From: CANMIH01 sp049116335
Lineage (GTDB): Bacteria > Pseudomonadota > Alphaproteobacteria > Rhodobacterales > Rhodobacteraceae
DNA length: 64,000 bases
NCBI GenBank assembly: GCA_049116335.1
Contig: JAGDYZ010000003.1
Location: forward strand, 1-64,000
Reading direction: 5' to 3'
Positions 26,915 through 36,047 of this stretch are shown in pieces. The notes below the pieces were generated by a model. The model worked only from the letters and a program-made list of their open reading frames with translations, did not search any database and had not been told where the DNA came from. A program made the translations under genes and the position numbers. The first letter of the stretch is position 1, and each line of letters opens with the position of its first letter.

Positions 26915-29900
26915 CACGTGATTTGGCCACCCAACGCCAGGTGGACGCCGCCCGTCCCATGGCCTCAACCTGGCTTGCCGCGAACGCTGGATCCGGCAAA
27001 ACCCGTGTGCTCACCGACCGTGTGGCGCGGCTCTTGCTGGATGGGGTTCTGCCCGAACATATTCTATGCCTGACCTATACCAAAGCCGCCGCAACCGAGA
27101 TGCAGAACCGGCTATTCAAACGGTTGGGCGGCTGGGCCATGCTGGATGACGATGGTCTGCGCGCCGAACTGATCAAGCTCGGGGTCGAAAGCGATCTGCA
27201 CGCCGAGTTTCTGCGCAGCGCCCGCACCCTGTTTGCCCGGGCCATTGAAACGCCCGGTGGGCTGCGCATTCAGACGATTCACTCGTTCTGTTCTTCGCTG
27301 CTGCGCCGGTTCCCACTTGAAGCCGGGGTCAGCCCGCAGTTCAAAGAAATGGAGGATCGTGCCGCCGAAATGCTGCGCGCCGACATTCTAGATCAGATGT
27401 CTGACGGCCCTGACGCGCATCTGGTCCAGGCCATCGCGCCATTTCTACCCGGTGACGACAGCGAAAGCCTCTTGGCCGAAATGTGCCATATGCGCGACGC
27501 CTTTTTGCCCGGGCTCGACGACAGCGCCATTCGCACGGCCTATGGGCTGGAGGACACCGCCAGTATCGACGCGCTGGTCGACGATGTCTTTCTGGGCGAC
27601 ACGATTGAGATGTTGGGCGAGCTGGTGCCGCTTCTCAAATCCTCCGGCAAGAATGACCAGAAGGCCGCGGATAAACTGGCCCTGGTTCAACGCGCAGATG
27701 TCACCGCCTTGACCCTTTTGGAATCGGTTCTTTTGACCGGAGCCAGCGCCAAAGAGCCCTTTAGCGCCAAGATCGGAGCCTTCCCAACCAAAGGCCTGCG
27801 CGAAGGCGCCATGGCGGGCTATATGGGCCGATTGGAAGATCTAATGCGGCGGGTGGAACAGGCCCGCGATCAACGTCTGGCCCTGCAAGCGGTGCAAAAG
27901 GACATTGCTCTGCATCACTTTGCCCGCGTGTTCCTGCCCGCCTATGAAGACGCCAAGCTGCGCCGGGGCTGGCTTGACTTTGACGACCTGATCACCCGCG
28001 CCCGCGATCTGTTGAACGACCCTGCTGTGGCGGCTTGGGTGCTGTACCGCCTTGACGGCGGCATCGACCATATTTTGGTGGATGAGGCACAGGACACCTC
28101 CCCCGTGCAATGGCAGGTGATCGAACGTCTAGCCCAAGAATTCACCAGCGGTGAGGGCGCCCGCGCGGATGTCCAGCGCACGATCTTTGTGGTGGGCGAC
28201 AAAAAACAGTCGATCTATTCCTTTCAGGGCGCTGACCCCTCGGAATTTGACCGCATGCGGGACGAGTTCGCGCAACGCCTAAGCCAGACAGAGGCGCCTT
28301 TGTCGTCAATGGTGCTGGAGCATTCCTTCCGGTCGGCCGAGCCGATCCTGCGTCTGGTCGACAACACGTTTGAACATGCGGGGGCTTCGGGATTTAGCGC
28401 CGATCAAAAACACCGCGCCTTCAAAGACCGCATGCCCGGACGGGTGGATCTGTGGCCCTTGGTTGAATCCGTCAAAGATGAAACCGACGGCGCCTGGTTT
28501 GAGCCACTGGACCGTCAGGCCACAACCCACCATTCGGTGATCCTGGCCAAACGCATCGCGCGGTTCATTCGCGAAACCATCGAGGCCCAAACGCCCCTGC
28601 CCATCGAAAAAGGGTTTAGCGGGGAATATGAAGCCCGCCCGGTGCATGCCGGGGATTTCCTGATCCTTGTGCGGTCGCGGTCTCGCCTGTTCAAAGAAAT
28701 CATTCGTGCCTGTAAACAAGAAGCGCTGCCCATTGCCGGGGCGGACCGATTGAAGGTCATGGCAGAACTGGCGGTGCGGGACATCATTGCGCTGCTGAGC
28801 TTTCTATCGACCCCCGAAGACAGCCTGTCCCTTGCAACGGCGCTGCGCTCTCCCTTGTTTGGCTTGACCGAGCAAGAGCTGTTTGATCTCGCCCATCGCC
28901 GCACCCAACGCTATCTTTGGGAAGGATTGCGCACCCGCCGCGAAGATTTCCCTGCAGTGCTGGAGATACTCGACGATCTGCGCAAGCAGACCGATTTCCT
29001 GCGACCCTATGATTTGATCGACCGCATCCTAACCCGCCACAATGGCCGAAAATTGTTGATTGGACGGTTGGGCGAAGAGGCCGAGGATGGGATCAACGCG
29101 CTGTTGGGTCAGGCCTTGGCCTATGAACAAACCGATATCCCTTCGCTCACTGGGTTTCTGCAGTGGGCGCAGGCGGACAATCTCGAGATCAAGCGTGCTC
29201 CTGACAGCGCGGGCGAAACGCTGCGCGTGATGACCGTGCATGGCTCAAAGGGGTTAGAGGCCCCCATTGTCATTATGCCCGACGGCGCCCAGCCGGACCG
29301 CAAGCTGCGCGGCGCATTGGTGCGCGACGATCAGGGCGCCATGTGGAAAGGGCCTGAAGCCACCCAACCCAAACGCCAGTCTCAGGCGGTGGACGCCAAG
29401 AAAGAGAAAGAGGCGCAAGAACGCGACCGCCTTCTTTATGTCGGCCTCACACGGGCCGAACGCTGGCTGGTGGTTGCCGCCTCGGGTGAGCTGGGGAAAC
29501 AGGGCGACGCCTGGTACGATCAGGTTCAGCGCGGCATGACGGCCTCGGGCGCCAGTGATCACAACTTTGGCTTTGGGACCGGAAAACGTCTTAGCCACAT
29601 GGATTGGGACGGGTTAGAGATGACCATGCCCGAGGCCAGGATTGAGGTCCTGCCCGATCTACCAGACCAGTTTATTCGCCCAGCGCCAGTGCCTGCAGAG
29701 GAACCGCAGAGCCGCTCCCCTTCGGATCTTGGCGGTGCCAAGGCCCTGCCCGGTGCGCAGGGCGACAGCGAGGAACTCGCCAAGGCGCGCGGCACCGCTC
29801 TTCATGAGTTGCTGGAAAACCTTGCTCCATTACCTAGCGCTGAACGCGCGACTGCGGCCTATGTTTTCCTCTCACACATTGCCGAGAAAACCGAGGTAGA

Positions 29901-30300
29901 GGGGCTGGCAGAGCTTTTACCTGACCTGCTCTCTGAGGCCACGAGTGTATTGGACGCGCCCGCACTTGCCCAATTTTTCGCACCTGACGCCCTGAACGAG
30001 GTGCCAGTTACCGCTGATTTACCAGACATCGGGCGGATCTACGGGATCATCGACAAGCTTCTGATTACACCCCAGAAAGTCACGGCGATTGATTTCAAGT
30101 CCAACCGTGTAATCCCTCAAACGATTGAACAGGTGCCGGAAGGGTTGTTGCGCCAGATGGGGGCCTATGCCGCAGCTTTGGCGCAGATTTATCCAGACCA
30201 CGAGATAGAAACCGGGCTGATCTGGACCGCAAGCGCACACTACATGCCGTTGCCACACGATCTTGTCACACAAGCTCTCGGGAATGTGTCTACGCCTTGA
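26911..30300 (+). CDS. addA: AddA helicase-nuclease subunit
   Basis: An 1129-residue UvrD-type helicase with a C-terminal nuclease. The Walker A motif is AANAGSGKTRVLTDRVA, the DEXX box is HILVDEAQDTSPVQW, motif III is VVGDKKQSIYSFQGAD, motif V is VMTVHGSKGLEAPIV and motif VI is LLYVGLTRAERWLVV. The C-terminal nuclease contains VTAIDFKSNR. With AddB it processes double-strand breaks. The end carries no downstream hairpin; trxA follows after 63 bases. Confidence 0.96.
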   Translation: MTRDLATQRQVDAARPMASTWLAANAGSGKTRVLTDRVARLLLDGVLPEHILCLTYTKAAATEMQNRLFKRLGGWAMLDDDGLRAELIKLGVESDLHAEFLRSARTLFARAIETPGGLRIQTIHSFCSSLLRRFPLEAGVSPQFKEMEDRAAEMLRADILDQMSDGPDAHLVQAIAPFLPGDDSESLLAEMCHMRDAFLPGLDDSAIRTAYGLEDTASIDALVDDVFLGDTIEMLGELVPLLKSSGKNDQKAADKLALVQRADVTALTLLESVLLTGASAKEPFSAKIGAFPTKGLREGAMAGYMGRLEDLMRRVEQARDQRLALQAVQKDIALHHFARVFLPAYEDAKLRRGWLDFDDLITRARDLLNDPAVAAWVLYRLDGGIDHILVDEAQDTSPVQWQVIERLAQEFTSGEGARADVQRTIFVVGDKKQSIYSFQGADPSEFDRMRDEFAQRLSQTEAPLSSMVLEHSFRSAEPILRLVDNTFEHAGASGFSADQKHRAFKDRMPGRVDLWPLVESVKDETDGAWFEPLDRQATTHHSVILAKRIARFIRETIEAQTPLPIEKGFSGEYEARPVHAGDFLILVRSRSRLFKEIIRACKQEALPIAGADRLKVMAELAVRDIIALLSFLSTPEDSLSLATALRSPLFGLTEQELFDLAHRRTQRYLWEGLRTRREDFPAVLEILDDLRKQTDFLRPYDLIDRILTRHNGRKLLIGRLGEEAEDGINALLGQALAYEQTDIPSLTGFLQWAQADNLEIKRAPDSAGETLRVMTVHGSKGLEAPIVIMPDGAQPDRKLRGALVRDDQGAMWKGPEATQPKRQSQAVDAKKEKEAQERDRLLYVGLTRAERWLVVAASGELGKQGDAWYDQVQRGMTASGASDHNFGFGTGKRLSHMDWDGLEMTMPEARIEVLPDLPDQFIRPAPVPAEEPQSRSPSDLGGAKALPGAQGDSEELAKARGTALHELLENLAPLPSAERATAAYVFLSHIAEKTEVEGLAELLPDLLSEATSVLDAPALAQFFAPDALNEVPVTADLPDIGRIYGIIDKLLITPQKVTAIDFKSNRVIPQTIEQVPEGLLRQMGAYAAALAQIYPDHEIETGLIWTASAHYMPLPHDLVTQALGNVSTP

Positions 30301-30363
30301 CGCTTTGGCAGACCCTGCCTAGGTTCCACGTCTAACATAGCTGCTCATCCAAGGAGAGACCTA

Positions 30364-30684
30364 ATGGCCACCGTCGCAGTCACCGACGCCACCTTTGACG
30401 CCGAAGTCAAAAACTCAGACATCCCCGTTGTTGTGGATTTCTGGGCTGAGTGGTGCGGCCCCTGTAAGCAGATTGGCCCGGCTCTGGAAGAGCTGGCCGC
30501 AGAATACGAAGGCCGCGTGAAAATCGCCAAGGTCGACGTCGACAGCAACCCGAACTCGGCTGCGGCCATGGGCGTACGTGGCATCCCGGCACTGTTCCTG
30601 TTCAAGGACGGCGCACCGATCTCGAACCGCGCGGGTGCTGCACCCAAGGCGGCTCTGGAAAGCTGGATCAAAGAAGCGCTGTAA
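30364..30684 (+). CDS. trxA: Thioredoxin
   Basis: A 106-residue canonical thioredoxin with W30-CGPC-K (C31, C34), the PVVVDFWAEW strand and the conserved cis-proline loop VRGIPALFLFKDG. It reduces cytoplasmic disulfides. GGAGAGACCTA precedes the ATG. It is monocistronic, bounded by a terminator at 30707. Confidence 0.97.
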   Translation: MATVAVTDATFDAEVKNSDIPVVVDFWAEWCGPCKQIGPALEELAAEYEGRVKIAKVDVDSNPNSAAAMGVRGIPALFLFKDGAPISNRAGAAPKAALESWIKEAL

Positions 30685-30706
30685 TTTCGCTTCTTCGCTA
30701 AAATCG

Positions 30707-30740
30707 AAAACCCCCGTTGCCCGGCGCAGCGGGGGTTTTT
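30707..30740 (+). terminator. Terminator of trxA
   Basis: AAAACCCCCG and CGGGGGTTTT arms enclose a GC-rich loop and are followed by TCTTT, 22 bases after the trxA stop. Confidence 0.85.
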
Positions 30741-30821
30741 CTTTGCTCGCACACCGGGCGCCTAAGACTTGTGCCGATCCGGCGCAGGTTCCATATAGGC
30801 AGGGAAAGACAGGAGGCTCAT

Positions 30822-31379
30822 GTGGCAGAAGACAGTTTTCCCGGATGGCATGGCACAACCATCATTGGCGTTCGCAAAGGCGGTGAAGTGGTCATCGCAG
30901 GGGATGGTCAGGTCAGCCTCGGCCAAACCGTGATCAAGGGCACCGCCCGCAAAGTGCGTCGTCTGTCCCCCGGTGGGCATGATGTGATCTGCGGCTTCGC
31001 GGGCTCTACTGCGGATGCTTTTACCCTGCTGGAGCGACTAGAAGCCAAACTTGAGGCCACACCGGGCCAGTTGCAGCGCGCGAGTGTTGAGCTTGCCAAA
31101 GACTGGCGTACGGACAAATACCTGCAAAAGCTGGAAGCCATGCTGATCGTCACCGACGGCACCCATCTTTTGGTGATCACCGGCGCTGGCGATGTTCTGG
31201 AACCCGAGCATGATGTGGCAGCTATTGGATCGGGGGGCAACTTTGCCCTGGCTGCCGCGCGCGGCATGATGGACAGCGATAAATCCGCCGAAGAGATCGC
31301 CCGCGGTGCCATGGCGATTGCGGCCGACATCTGTGTCTACACCAATGGCAAGCTGACCGTCGACAGCATCAAGGCCTAA
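30822..31379 (+). CDS. hslV: ATP-dependent protease subunit HslV
   Basis: A 185-residue peptidase subunit. The start is a GTG at 30822 with AGGAGG five bases upstream; an ATG at 30820 is in another frame. After a short propeptide (AEDSFPGWHG) comes the catalytic TTIIGVRKGGEVVIAGDGQV, with the mature N-terminal threonine at about residue 12. The GSGGNFALAAARGMM segment is also typical. With HslU it forms the ClpQY/HslVU protease. Unusually, a reductase gene and an antisense gene separate it from hslU. Confidence 0.95.
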   Translation: MAEDSFPGWHGTTIIGVRKGGEVVIAGDGQVSLGQTVIKGTARKVRRLSPGGHDVICGFAGSTADAFTLLERLEAKLEATPGQLQRASVELAKDWRTDKYLQKLEAMLIVTDGTHLLVITGAGDVLEPEHDVAAIGSGGNFALAAARGMMDSDKSAEEIARGAMAIAADICVYTNGKLTVDSIKA

Positions 31380-31386
31380 CAAAACA

Positions 31387-31407
31387 GGGTCGGCAACATG
31401 CCGACCC
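31387..31407 (-). terminator. Hairpin between hslV and DM13 gene
   Basis: An eight-base-pair perfect stem (GGGTCGGC / GCCGACCC) with a five-base loop sits between convergent genes. On the minus strand it is followed by TGTTTTG, so it should terminate the DM13 gene and may serve both. Confidence 0.6.
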
Positions 31408-31434
31408 AAACAATTTACGCGACCAACGCACTGG

Positions 31435-31845
31435 TTATTTCAGGCTGGCAACGCCCAGCGGAACACCTGCAACGTCACACCAGATGAACACTTCATCATA
31501 GGCCGACACATCCCAGACCTTTGGCACGGCATAGCGCTGTTTGCCGTTCAGGCTCTGCAGGGCACCAAGATAACCCTCTGCGCCCAGATACTCGCCAGCT
31601 TTACCAAAGCCAACGCGCGGGTCGGGACCACCGTCCAGCACAAAGTCATCGCCCAGCTCGACGATGTAGACTTCGCCTTCTTTGTAGATCGACACCGACC
31701 CGGTAGTTACGTGGTTCGAGCGGCCCTGAAAGGTGCCGTCGGCTACGGATTTCATTGATTCGGCAGCGGCCTGCGTGCCTACGGTTGCGACCAGTGCTGC
31801 GGCGCCAGCGGTGCCAACGGTGCCCAAGAAATTACGACGGTTCAT
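31435..31845 (-). CDS. Tat-exported DM13-domain protein
   Basis: A 136-residue protein with a twin-arginine signal (NRRNFLGTVGTAGAAALVATV, cut near TQAAA). The mature part has the DM13 features: NHVTTGSVSIYKEGEVYIVEL, DDFVLDGGPDPRVGFG and a late VFIWCDVAGVPLG with a single cysteine. DM13 is a small beta domain proposed to act in redox or extracellular electron transfer; the role here is unproven. It has its own terminator and faces hslV. Confidence 0.83.
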   Translation of the reverse strand: MNRRNFLGTVGTAGAAALVATVGTQAAAESMKSVADGTFQGRSNHVTTGSVSIYKEGEVYIVELGDDFVLDGGPDPRVGFGKAGEYLGAEGYLGALQSLNGKQRYAVPKVWDVSAYDEVFIWCDVAGVPLGVASLK

Positions 31846-32019
31846 GATTGCGTTTCCTCCTCGTCAATCTGACCCTCAAAATATCAGCGCATTTTCAAAG
31901 CGAAATGGGGGCTCACGCGTTGCTCATCTTCCGTGAGCGCTTGCACTTGGGACGCGCATTGTTAGGTATCATTCAATGAATCACATAAACCTGATGAACA
32001 CGAAAAAAGGGGCCTCGGC

Positions 32020-33054
32020 ATGAGCGATATGACCTACACCCGTCTGGGCCAGTCTGGCCTGGTGGTTTCGCGGATGGCGCTGGGCACAATGACCTTTACA
32101 CATGGGTCGGATTGGATCCCGGGCGTTGCCAAAACCGGCTTGGATGATGCCCAGCGGATGGTGGGTTTTGCCCTCGATCGCGGGGTCAATTTCTTTGATA
32201 CAGCCGACGGGTATTCCAACGGCGAAGCCGAACGTATCTTAGGTGAAACATTACGCACAAAACGCCACGAAGCTGTGATCTGTACCAAAATCGGCTTTCG
32301 TCAGAGTGATAGGATCACCGATGCAGGCCTGTCGCGTGGGCATATTCTGTCCTCGGTCGAGGGATGCCTGACCCGACTCGGCACCGATTGGATTGATCTT
32401 CTCGTCCTTCATAAGACCGATTTCACCACCCCGATGGAAGAAACACTGGGGACGCTGCAAACCCTGATTGACGCAGGCAAAGTACGCCACATTGGTGTCT
32501 CCAACTGGCCAGCCTGGCAGGTGGCACAGGCCGTTCAATTCCAAAAAGACAATGGCCTCAGCCCCTTCATCACTGGACAGTATCTCTACAACACAGTCGC
32601 GCGCGACATCGAAGTTGATGTGCTGCGCATGGCCTCTCAGATGGGGCTGGGTCTGATGGCATGGTCGCCTCTGGCAGGGGGGCTGCTGACCGGTAAATAT
32701 GATCTGGGGAAACTGGATCAGGCAGAAGGGCGTCTGTCTGAAGGGGATTTCCTGCAAATCTCTCGCGATCAGGCTGAAGCCGCTGTGACCACCCTCACCA
32801 CACTTGCCGCCACATATGACGCCACGCCAGCGCAGATTGCTTTGGCCTGGATCTTGGCCAAGTCCCGCACACATACCGTGATTGTTGGGGCAAGTAAGCT
32901 GTCGCAGCTTGAAACCTCACTGGCGGCAACACAGGTTGCGCTGACCGACAAAGACATGGCCACACTTGATGCAGTGGCTGCTCCGGGTCGTCGATATCCC
33001 GAATGGTTCGACGATATGATGACCGATGAACTCTTTACGAAGGCTCTGACATGA
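32020..33054 (+). CDS. Aldo/keto reductase
   Basis: A 344-residue TIM-barrel reductase. It has the catalytic tetrad regions FFDTADGYSNGEAE (Asp, Tyr), VICTKIGF (Lys) and LVLHKTDF (His), and the NADPH-binding VIVGASKLSQLETSL. It resembles YajO/Tas-type bacterial members; physiological substrate unknown. Its stop overlaps the hslU start by four bases, so it is translationally coupled to hslU, an unexpected partner. Confidence 0.9.
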   Translation: MSDMTYTRLGQSGLVVSRMALGTMTFTHGSDWIPGVAKTGLDDAQRMVGFALDRGVNFFDTADGYSNGEAERILGETLRTKRHEAVICTKIGFRQSDRITDAGLSRGHILSSVEGCLTRLGTDWIDLLVLHKTDFTTPMEETLGTLQTLIDAGKVRHIGVSNWPAWQVAQAVQFQKDNGLSPFITGQYLYNTVARDIEVDVLRMASQMGLGLMAWSPLAGGLLTGKYDLGKLDQAEGRLSEGDFLQISRDQAEAAVTTLTTLAATYDATPAQIALAWILAKSRTHTVIVGASKLSQLETSLAATQVALTDKDMATLDAVAAPGRRYPEWFDDMMTDELFTKALT

Positions 33055-34358
33055 CCGACCTAACCCCACGCGAAATCGTTTCCGAGCTGGACCGCTTTAT
33101 CATCGGCCAATCCGATGCCAAACGTGCGGTGGCTGTCGCCCTGCGCAACCGTTGGCGCCGCAAGCAGCTCTCGGATGATCTGCGTGATGAAGTCTATCCC
33201 AAGAACATCCTGATGATCGGCCCCACCGGTGTAGGTAAAACCGAAATCAGCCGTCGGTTGGCCAAACTGGCCCGTGCGCCGTTCATCAAAGTCGAAGCCA
33301 CCAAATTCACCGAAGTCGGTTATGTGGGACGGGATGTGGAACAGATCATTCGTGATCTGGTGGATGCGGCGATCATTCAAGAGCGTGAGCTGATGCGCGA
33401 GGATGTCAAAGCCCGCGCCTTGCAGGCTGCTGAAGATCGCGTGATCGAGGCCATTGCTGGCACCGACGCCCGCGAAGGCACGCGCGAGATGTTCCGCCGC
33501 AAACTCAAGGCTGGTGAACTTGATAACACGGAGATTGAGCTGGATCTGGCAGAAACCGCTTCACCCTTCCCCATGATGGATATTCCCGGACAGCCCGGCA
33601 GCCAAATGGGCATGATGAATCTCGGGGATATTTTCGGCAAAGCCTTTGCCGGGCGAACCACGCGCAAGCGCATGACCGTGGCTGAAAGCTATGACATCTT
33701 GGTCAATGAAGAAGCTGATAAGCTTTTGGATGACGAGGCGGTTAAAACCGCAGCTCTTGAGGCCGTTGAACAGAACGGCATCGTCTTCCTTGATGAGATC
33801 GACAAGGTCGCAGCACGGCAAGAGGCACGTGGTGGCGATGTCTCGCGTGAAGGGGTCCAGCGAGATCTGCTGCCTTTGATCGAAGGCACCACCGTGTCGA
33901 CCAAACATGGGGCCGTCAAAACCGACCACATTCTGTTCATCGCTTCGGGAGCCTTCCATATTGCCAAACCAAGCGATCTCCTTCCGGAACTTCAAGGCCG
34001 TCTACCTATCCGCGTCAACCTTAAGCCGCTCACCGAAGGTGATTTTGTCCGTATTCTCACCGAGACCGACAATGCGCTGACACGGCAGTACACGGCCTTG
34101 ATGGCCACCGAAGAGGTGATGGTGGAATTTACCAAAGACGGGATCGCCGCATTGGCGCGCATCGCGGCCGGGGTGAACCAGTCTGTTGAAAACATCGGCG
34201 CACGGCGCCTCTACACAGTGATGGAACGGGTGTTCGAAGAGCTTTCGTTTGAAGCACCTGACAAATCTGGAGTGACGGTGACGGTCAACGAAGTCTTCGT
34301 CGAACAGCATCTTGGCGAATTTTCAAAATCCGCCGACCTAAGCCGTTACGTTCTGTAA
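33051..34358 (+). CDS. hslU: ATP-dependent protease ATPase subunit HslU
   Basis: The 435-residue AAA+ unfoldase of the HslVU protease. Visible are the Walker A GPTGVGKTEISRRLA, the pore-loop region TEVGYVGRDVEQIIRDLVD, the Walker B GIVFLDEIDKVAA and the C-terminal QHLGEFSKSADLSRYVL that docks into HslV. It starts inside the reductase stop (ATGA). Confidence 0.97.
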   Translation: MTDLTPREIVSELDRFIIGQSDAKRAVAVALRNRWRRKQLSDDLRDEVYPKNILMIGPTGVGKTEISRRLAKLARAPFIKVEATKFTEVGYVGRDVEQIIRDLVDAAIIQERELMREDVKARALQAAEDRVIEAIAGTDAREGTREMFRRKLKAGELDNTEIELDLAETASPFPMMDIPGQPGSQMGMMNLGDIFGKAFAGRTTRKRMTVAESYDILVNEEADKLLDDEAVKTAALEAVEQNGIVFLDEIDKVAARQEARGGDVSREGVQRDLLPLIEGTTVSTKHGAVKTDHILFIASGAFHIAKPSDLLPELQGRLPIRVNLKPLTEGDFVRILTETDNALTRQYTALMATEEVMVEFTKDGIAALARIAAGVNQSVENIGARRLYTVMERVFEELSFEAPDKSGVTVTVNEVFVEQHLGEFSKSADLSRYVL

Positions 34359-34363
34359 GACAC

Positions 34364-34390
34364 AAAAAGGCGCCCAATGGGCGCCTTTTT
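34364..34390 (+). terminator. Terminator of hslU
   Basis: A 12-base-pair perfect stem (AAAAAGGCGCCC / GGGCGCCTTTTT) with an AAT loop lies five bases after the hslU stop; the T-run is part of the stem. Confidence 0.88.
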
Positions 34391-34450
34391 CGCTGGGCAG
34401 CGGGCAGGAACCCCCTTACGTTTGCGCAAACATTTCGATACGAGAGCCCC

Positions 34451-35128
34451 ATGAAGCGTTCCCAGATCAATGACATTATCCGCGAAGGCGATGCCTTTAT
34501 TCAAAGCTTTGGTTATCGGCTACCTCCGTTTGCCTATCTCTCGCCAGAGCAGCTGAAACAATCGGATCATGCAGAGATCAAGCGCCGTCGGATGGGGTGG
34601 GACATCACCGATTACGGAGATGGCCGGTTCGACGAAATGGGGCTGTTTCTGTTTACAACGCGGAACGGTCTGAACAACGATCTGGGGCGCAAAAGCGCCA
34701 TGCTCTACGCAGAAAAGATCATGATCTCGCGTCAGGATCAGCTGTCACCAATGCATCGCCATGAGTTGAAGGTTGAGGACATTATCAACCGGGGCGGCGG
34801 GAAACTTGTTCTTGAGCTCTTTGCGCGTGACGCAGATGGAGGCATCGACCGCAAGGCAGATGTTCAGGTCATCTGTGATGGCATGCCGCGCATTGTACCC
34901 GCCGGTGGGTTGCTTAAGTTGGAAGCCGGTGAATCGGTCACGTTGTTTCCCGATACTTGGCATGCTTTCTGGGGCGAAGGCGGAGACGTATTGATTGGTG
35001 AAGTTTCCACCGTCAATGACGACGAAACCGACAATATTTTTGAGCTCCCGATTGGCCGCTTCTCAAATATCGAAGAAGACGAGGCCCCCGCCCACCTGCT
35101 TGTCTCCGACTATGAGACAAAGCTCTGA
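34451..35128 (+). CDS. D-lyxose/D-mannose isomerase (cupin)
   Basis: A 225-residue cupin-fold sugar isomerase. Metal ligands are visible in LSPMHRHELKVEDIIN (two His, one Glu) and in FPDTWHAFWGEGGDVLIGEVST (His). This matches D-lyxose isomerases of the former DUF1498 group, which interconvert D-lyxose and D-xylulose or D-mannose and D-fructose. No sugar transporter or kinase is adjacent, so the pathway is unclear. It is monocistronic. Confidence 0.87.
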   Translation: MKRSQINDIIREGDAFIQSFGYRLPPFAYLSPEQLKQSDHAEIKRRRMGWDITDYGDGRFDEMGLFLFTTRNGLNNDLGRKSAMLYAEKIMISRQDQLSPMHRHELKVEDIINRGGGKLVLELFARDADGGIDRKADVQVICDGMPRIVPAGGLLKLEAGESVTLFPDTWHAFWGEGGDVLIGEVSTVNDDETDNIFELPIGRFSNIEEDEAPAHLLVSDYETKL

Positions 35129-35138
35129 TAGGTTGATG

Positions 35139-35168
35139 AAAGGCCCCCTCTCCGGGGCCTTTTCTTTT
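35139..35168 (+). terminator. Terminator of sugar isomerase gene
   Basis: AAAGGCCCC and GGGGCCTTT arms with a six-base loop, followed by TCTTTT, 10 bases after the stop. It overlaps the stop codon of the convergent RTX-like gene. Confidence 0.85.
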
Positions 35169-35934
35169 AGCTGTCTGTGACAACATTGATATCTGATGCA
35201 GAGAAGCCACTGCCAGCACCGCGCACAATCATAATCAACTCACCATTGTTGCGCACATAGGCATCTTCGGGAGCGTCGCCGCTTTCAAACCCAACCTGAA
35301 GGTTCACATCGGCCCGGTTTTCACTGAGGTAGATGATGTCATCATCCGAACTTTCATAGTCTTCGACAACCACAGCGTCGCCACCTTCAAGCCACTGCCC
35401 GGTGACAAACTCGTCATCTCCCTGCCCACCAGTGACACTATCTCCTTGCCCCAAGAACAGCAGATCGTTGCCGCTCCCACCGCGTATCACGTCACCTTCG
35501 GTGTCCGTATCGGTGCTCAAGCTGGTGTTCACGTCATCCGAGATATCCCCGTTGTAGTGCAGAATTTCGTGCTGCAACTGGTCGACATCAAAGATCCCGG
35601 CGGAAAAGACCACGTCATCACCGCTCCCGCCATCAATAGTATCCACACCTTCAATATCAACAAGAAGGTCATCTTCGCCTCCGCCCTGAATCAGATCATT
35701 GCCATCGTTGCCCACGATGATGTCAATCAGGGCGTCGCCGGTCAGAATATCCGCGTCATCACTGCCCTGCGTCAGGGTTCCGGGCTTGGCAGTCGAGCGG
35801 ATATCCGTAAATTCGGTCTCGCGGATATCTTCGTGTGAGGTCTCGACCTGCGGTTCGCTGTCTTCATCTTCAGAAACAGACACCACGGCGGCGCCAACTG
35901 CGGCAATGCCGAGTAAAGAAAGTAATAAAAACAT
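35167..35934 (-). CDS. Membrane-anchored RTX-like calcium-binding protein
   Basis: About 255 residues. A single N-terminal hydrophobic helix (FLLLSLLGIAAVGAAVVSV) is followed by an acidic region and scattered RTX-type nonapeptides: GNDGNDLIQ, GGSGDDVVF, GGSGNDLLF and GGQGDDEF. Such repeats bind calcium and fold after export. The protein is short and lacks any enzymatic domain, and no type I secretion genes are nearby. GAGG lies before the paired ATGs at 35937 and 35934. Attachment to the membrane is inferred from the uncleaved-looking helix. Confidence 0.75.
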   Translation of the reverse strand: MFLLLSLLGIAAVGAAVVSVSEDEDSEPQVETSHEDIRETEFTDIRSTAKPGTLTQGSDDADILTGDALIDIIVGNDGNDLIQGGGEDDLLVDIEGVDTIDGGSGDDVVFSAGIFDVDQLQHEILHYNGDISDDVNTSLSTDTDTEGDVIRGGSGNDLLFLGQGDSVTGGQGDDEFVTGQWLEGGDAVVVEDYESSDDDIIYLSENRADVNLQVGFESGDAPEDAYVRNNGELIMIVRGAGSGFSASDINVVTDS

Positions 35935-35953
35935 CATTTGCCTCAAAATTAAC

Positions 35954-35972
35954 CTGACACAACCTGTGTCAG
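35954..35972. promoter_or_regulatory. Inverted repeat upstream of RTX-like gene
   Basis: CTGACAC and GTGTCAG are separated by five bases, about 20 bases before the start codon. It could be an operator or a leader hairpin. Confidence 0.35.
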
Positions 35973-35996
35973 CTCATTTGGGCAAAACTATGAAAG

Positions 35997-36026
35997 AAAA
36001 CGCCCCACCAAATGGCAGGGCGTTTT
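35997..36026 (-). terminator. Terminator of the ABC importer operon
   Basis: AAAACGCCC and GGGCGTTTT arms enclose a 12-base loop and are followed on the minus strand by CTTTC. It lies 21 bases past the solute-binding protein stop. Confidence 0.75.
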
Positions 36027-36047
36027 TTGTGTCATTTATTTAGGAAC

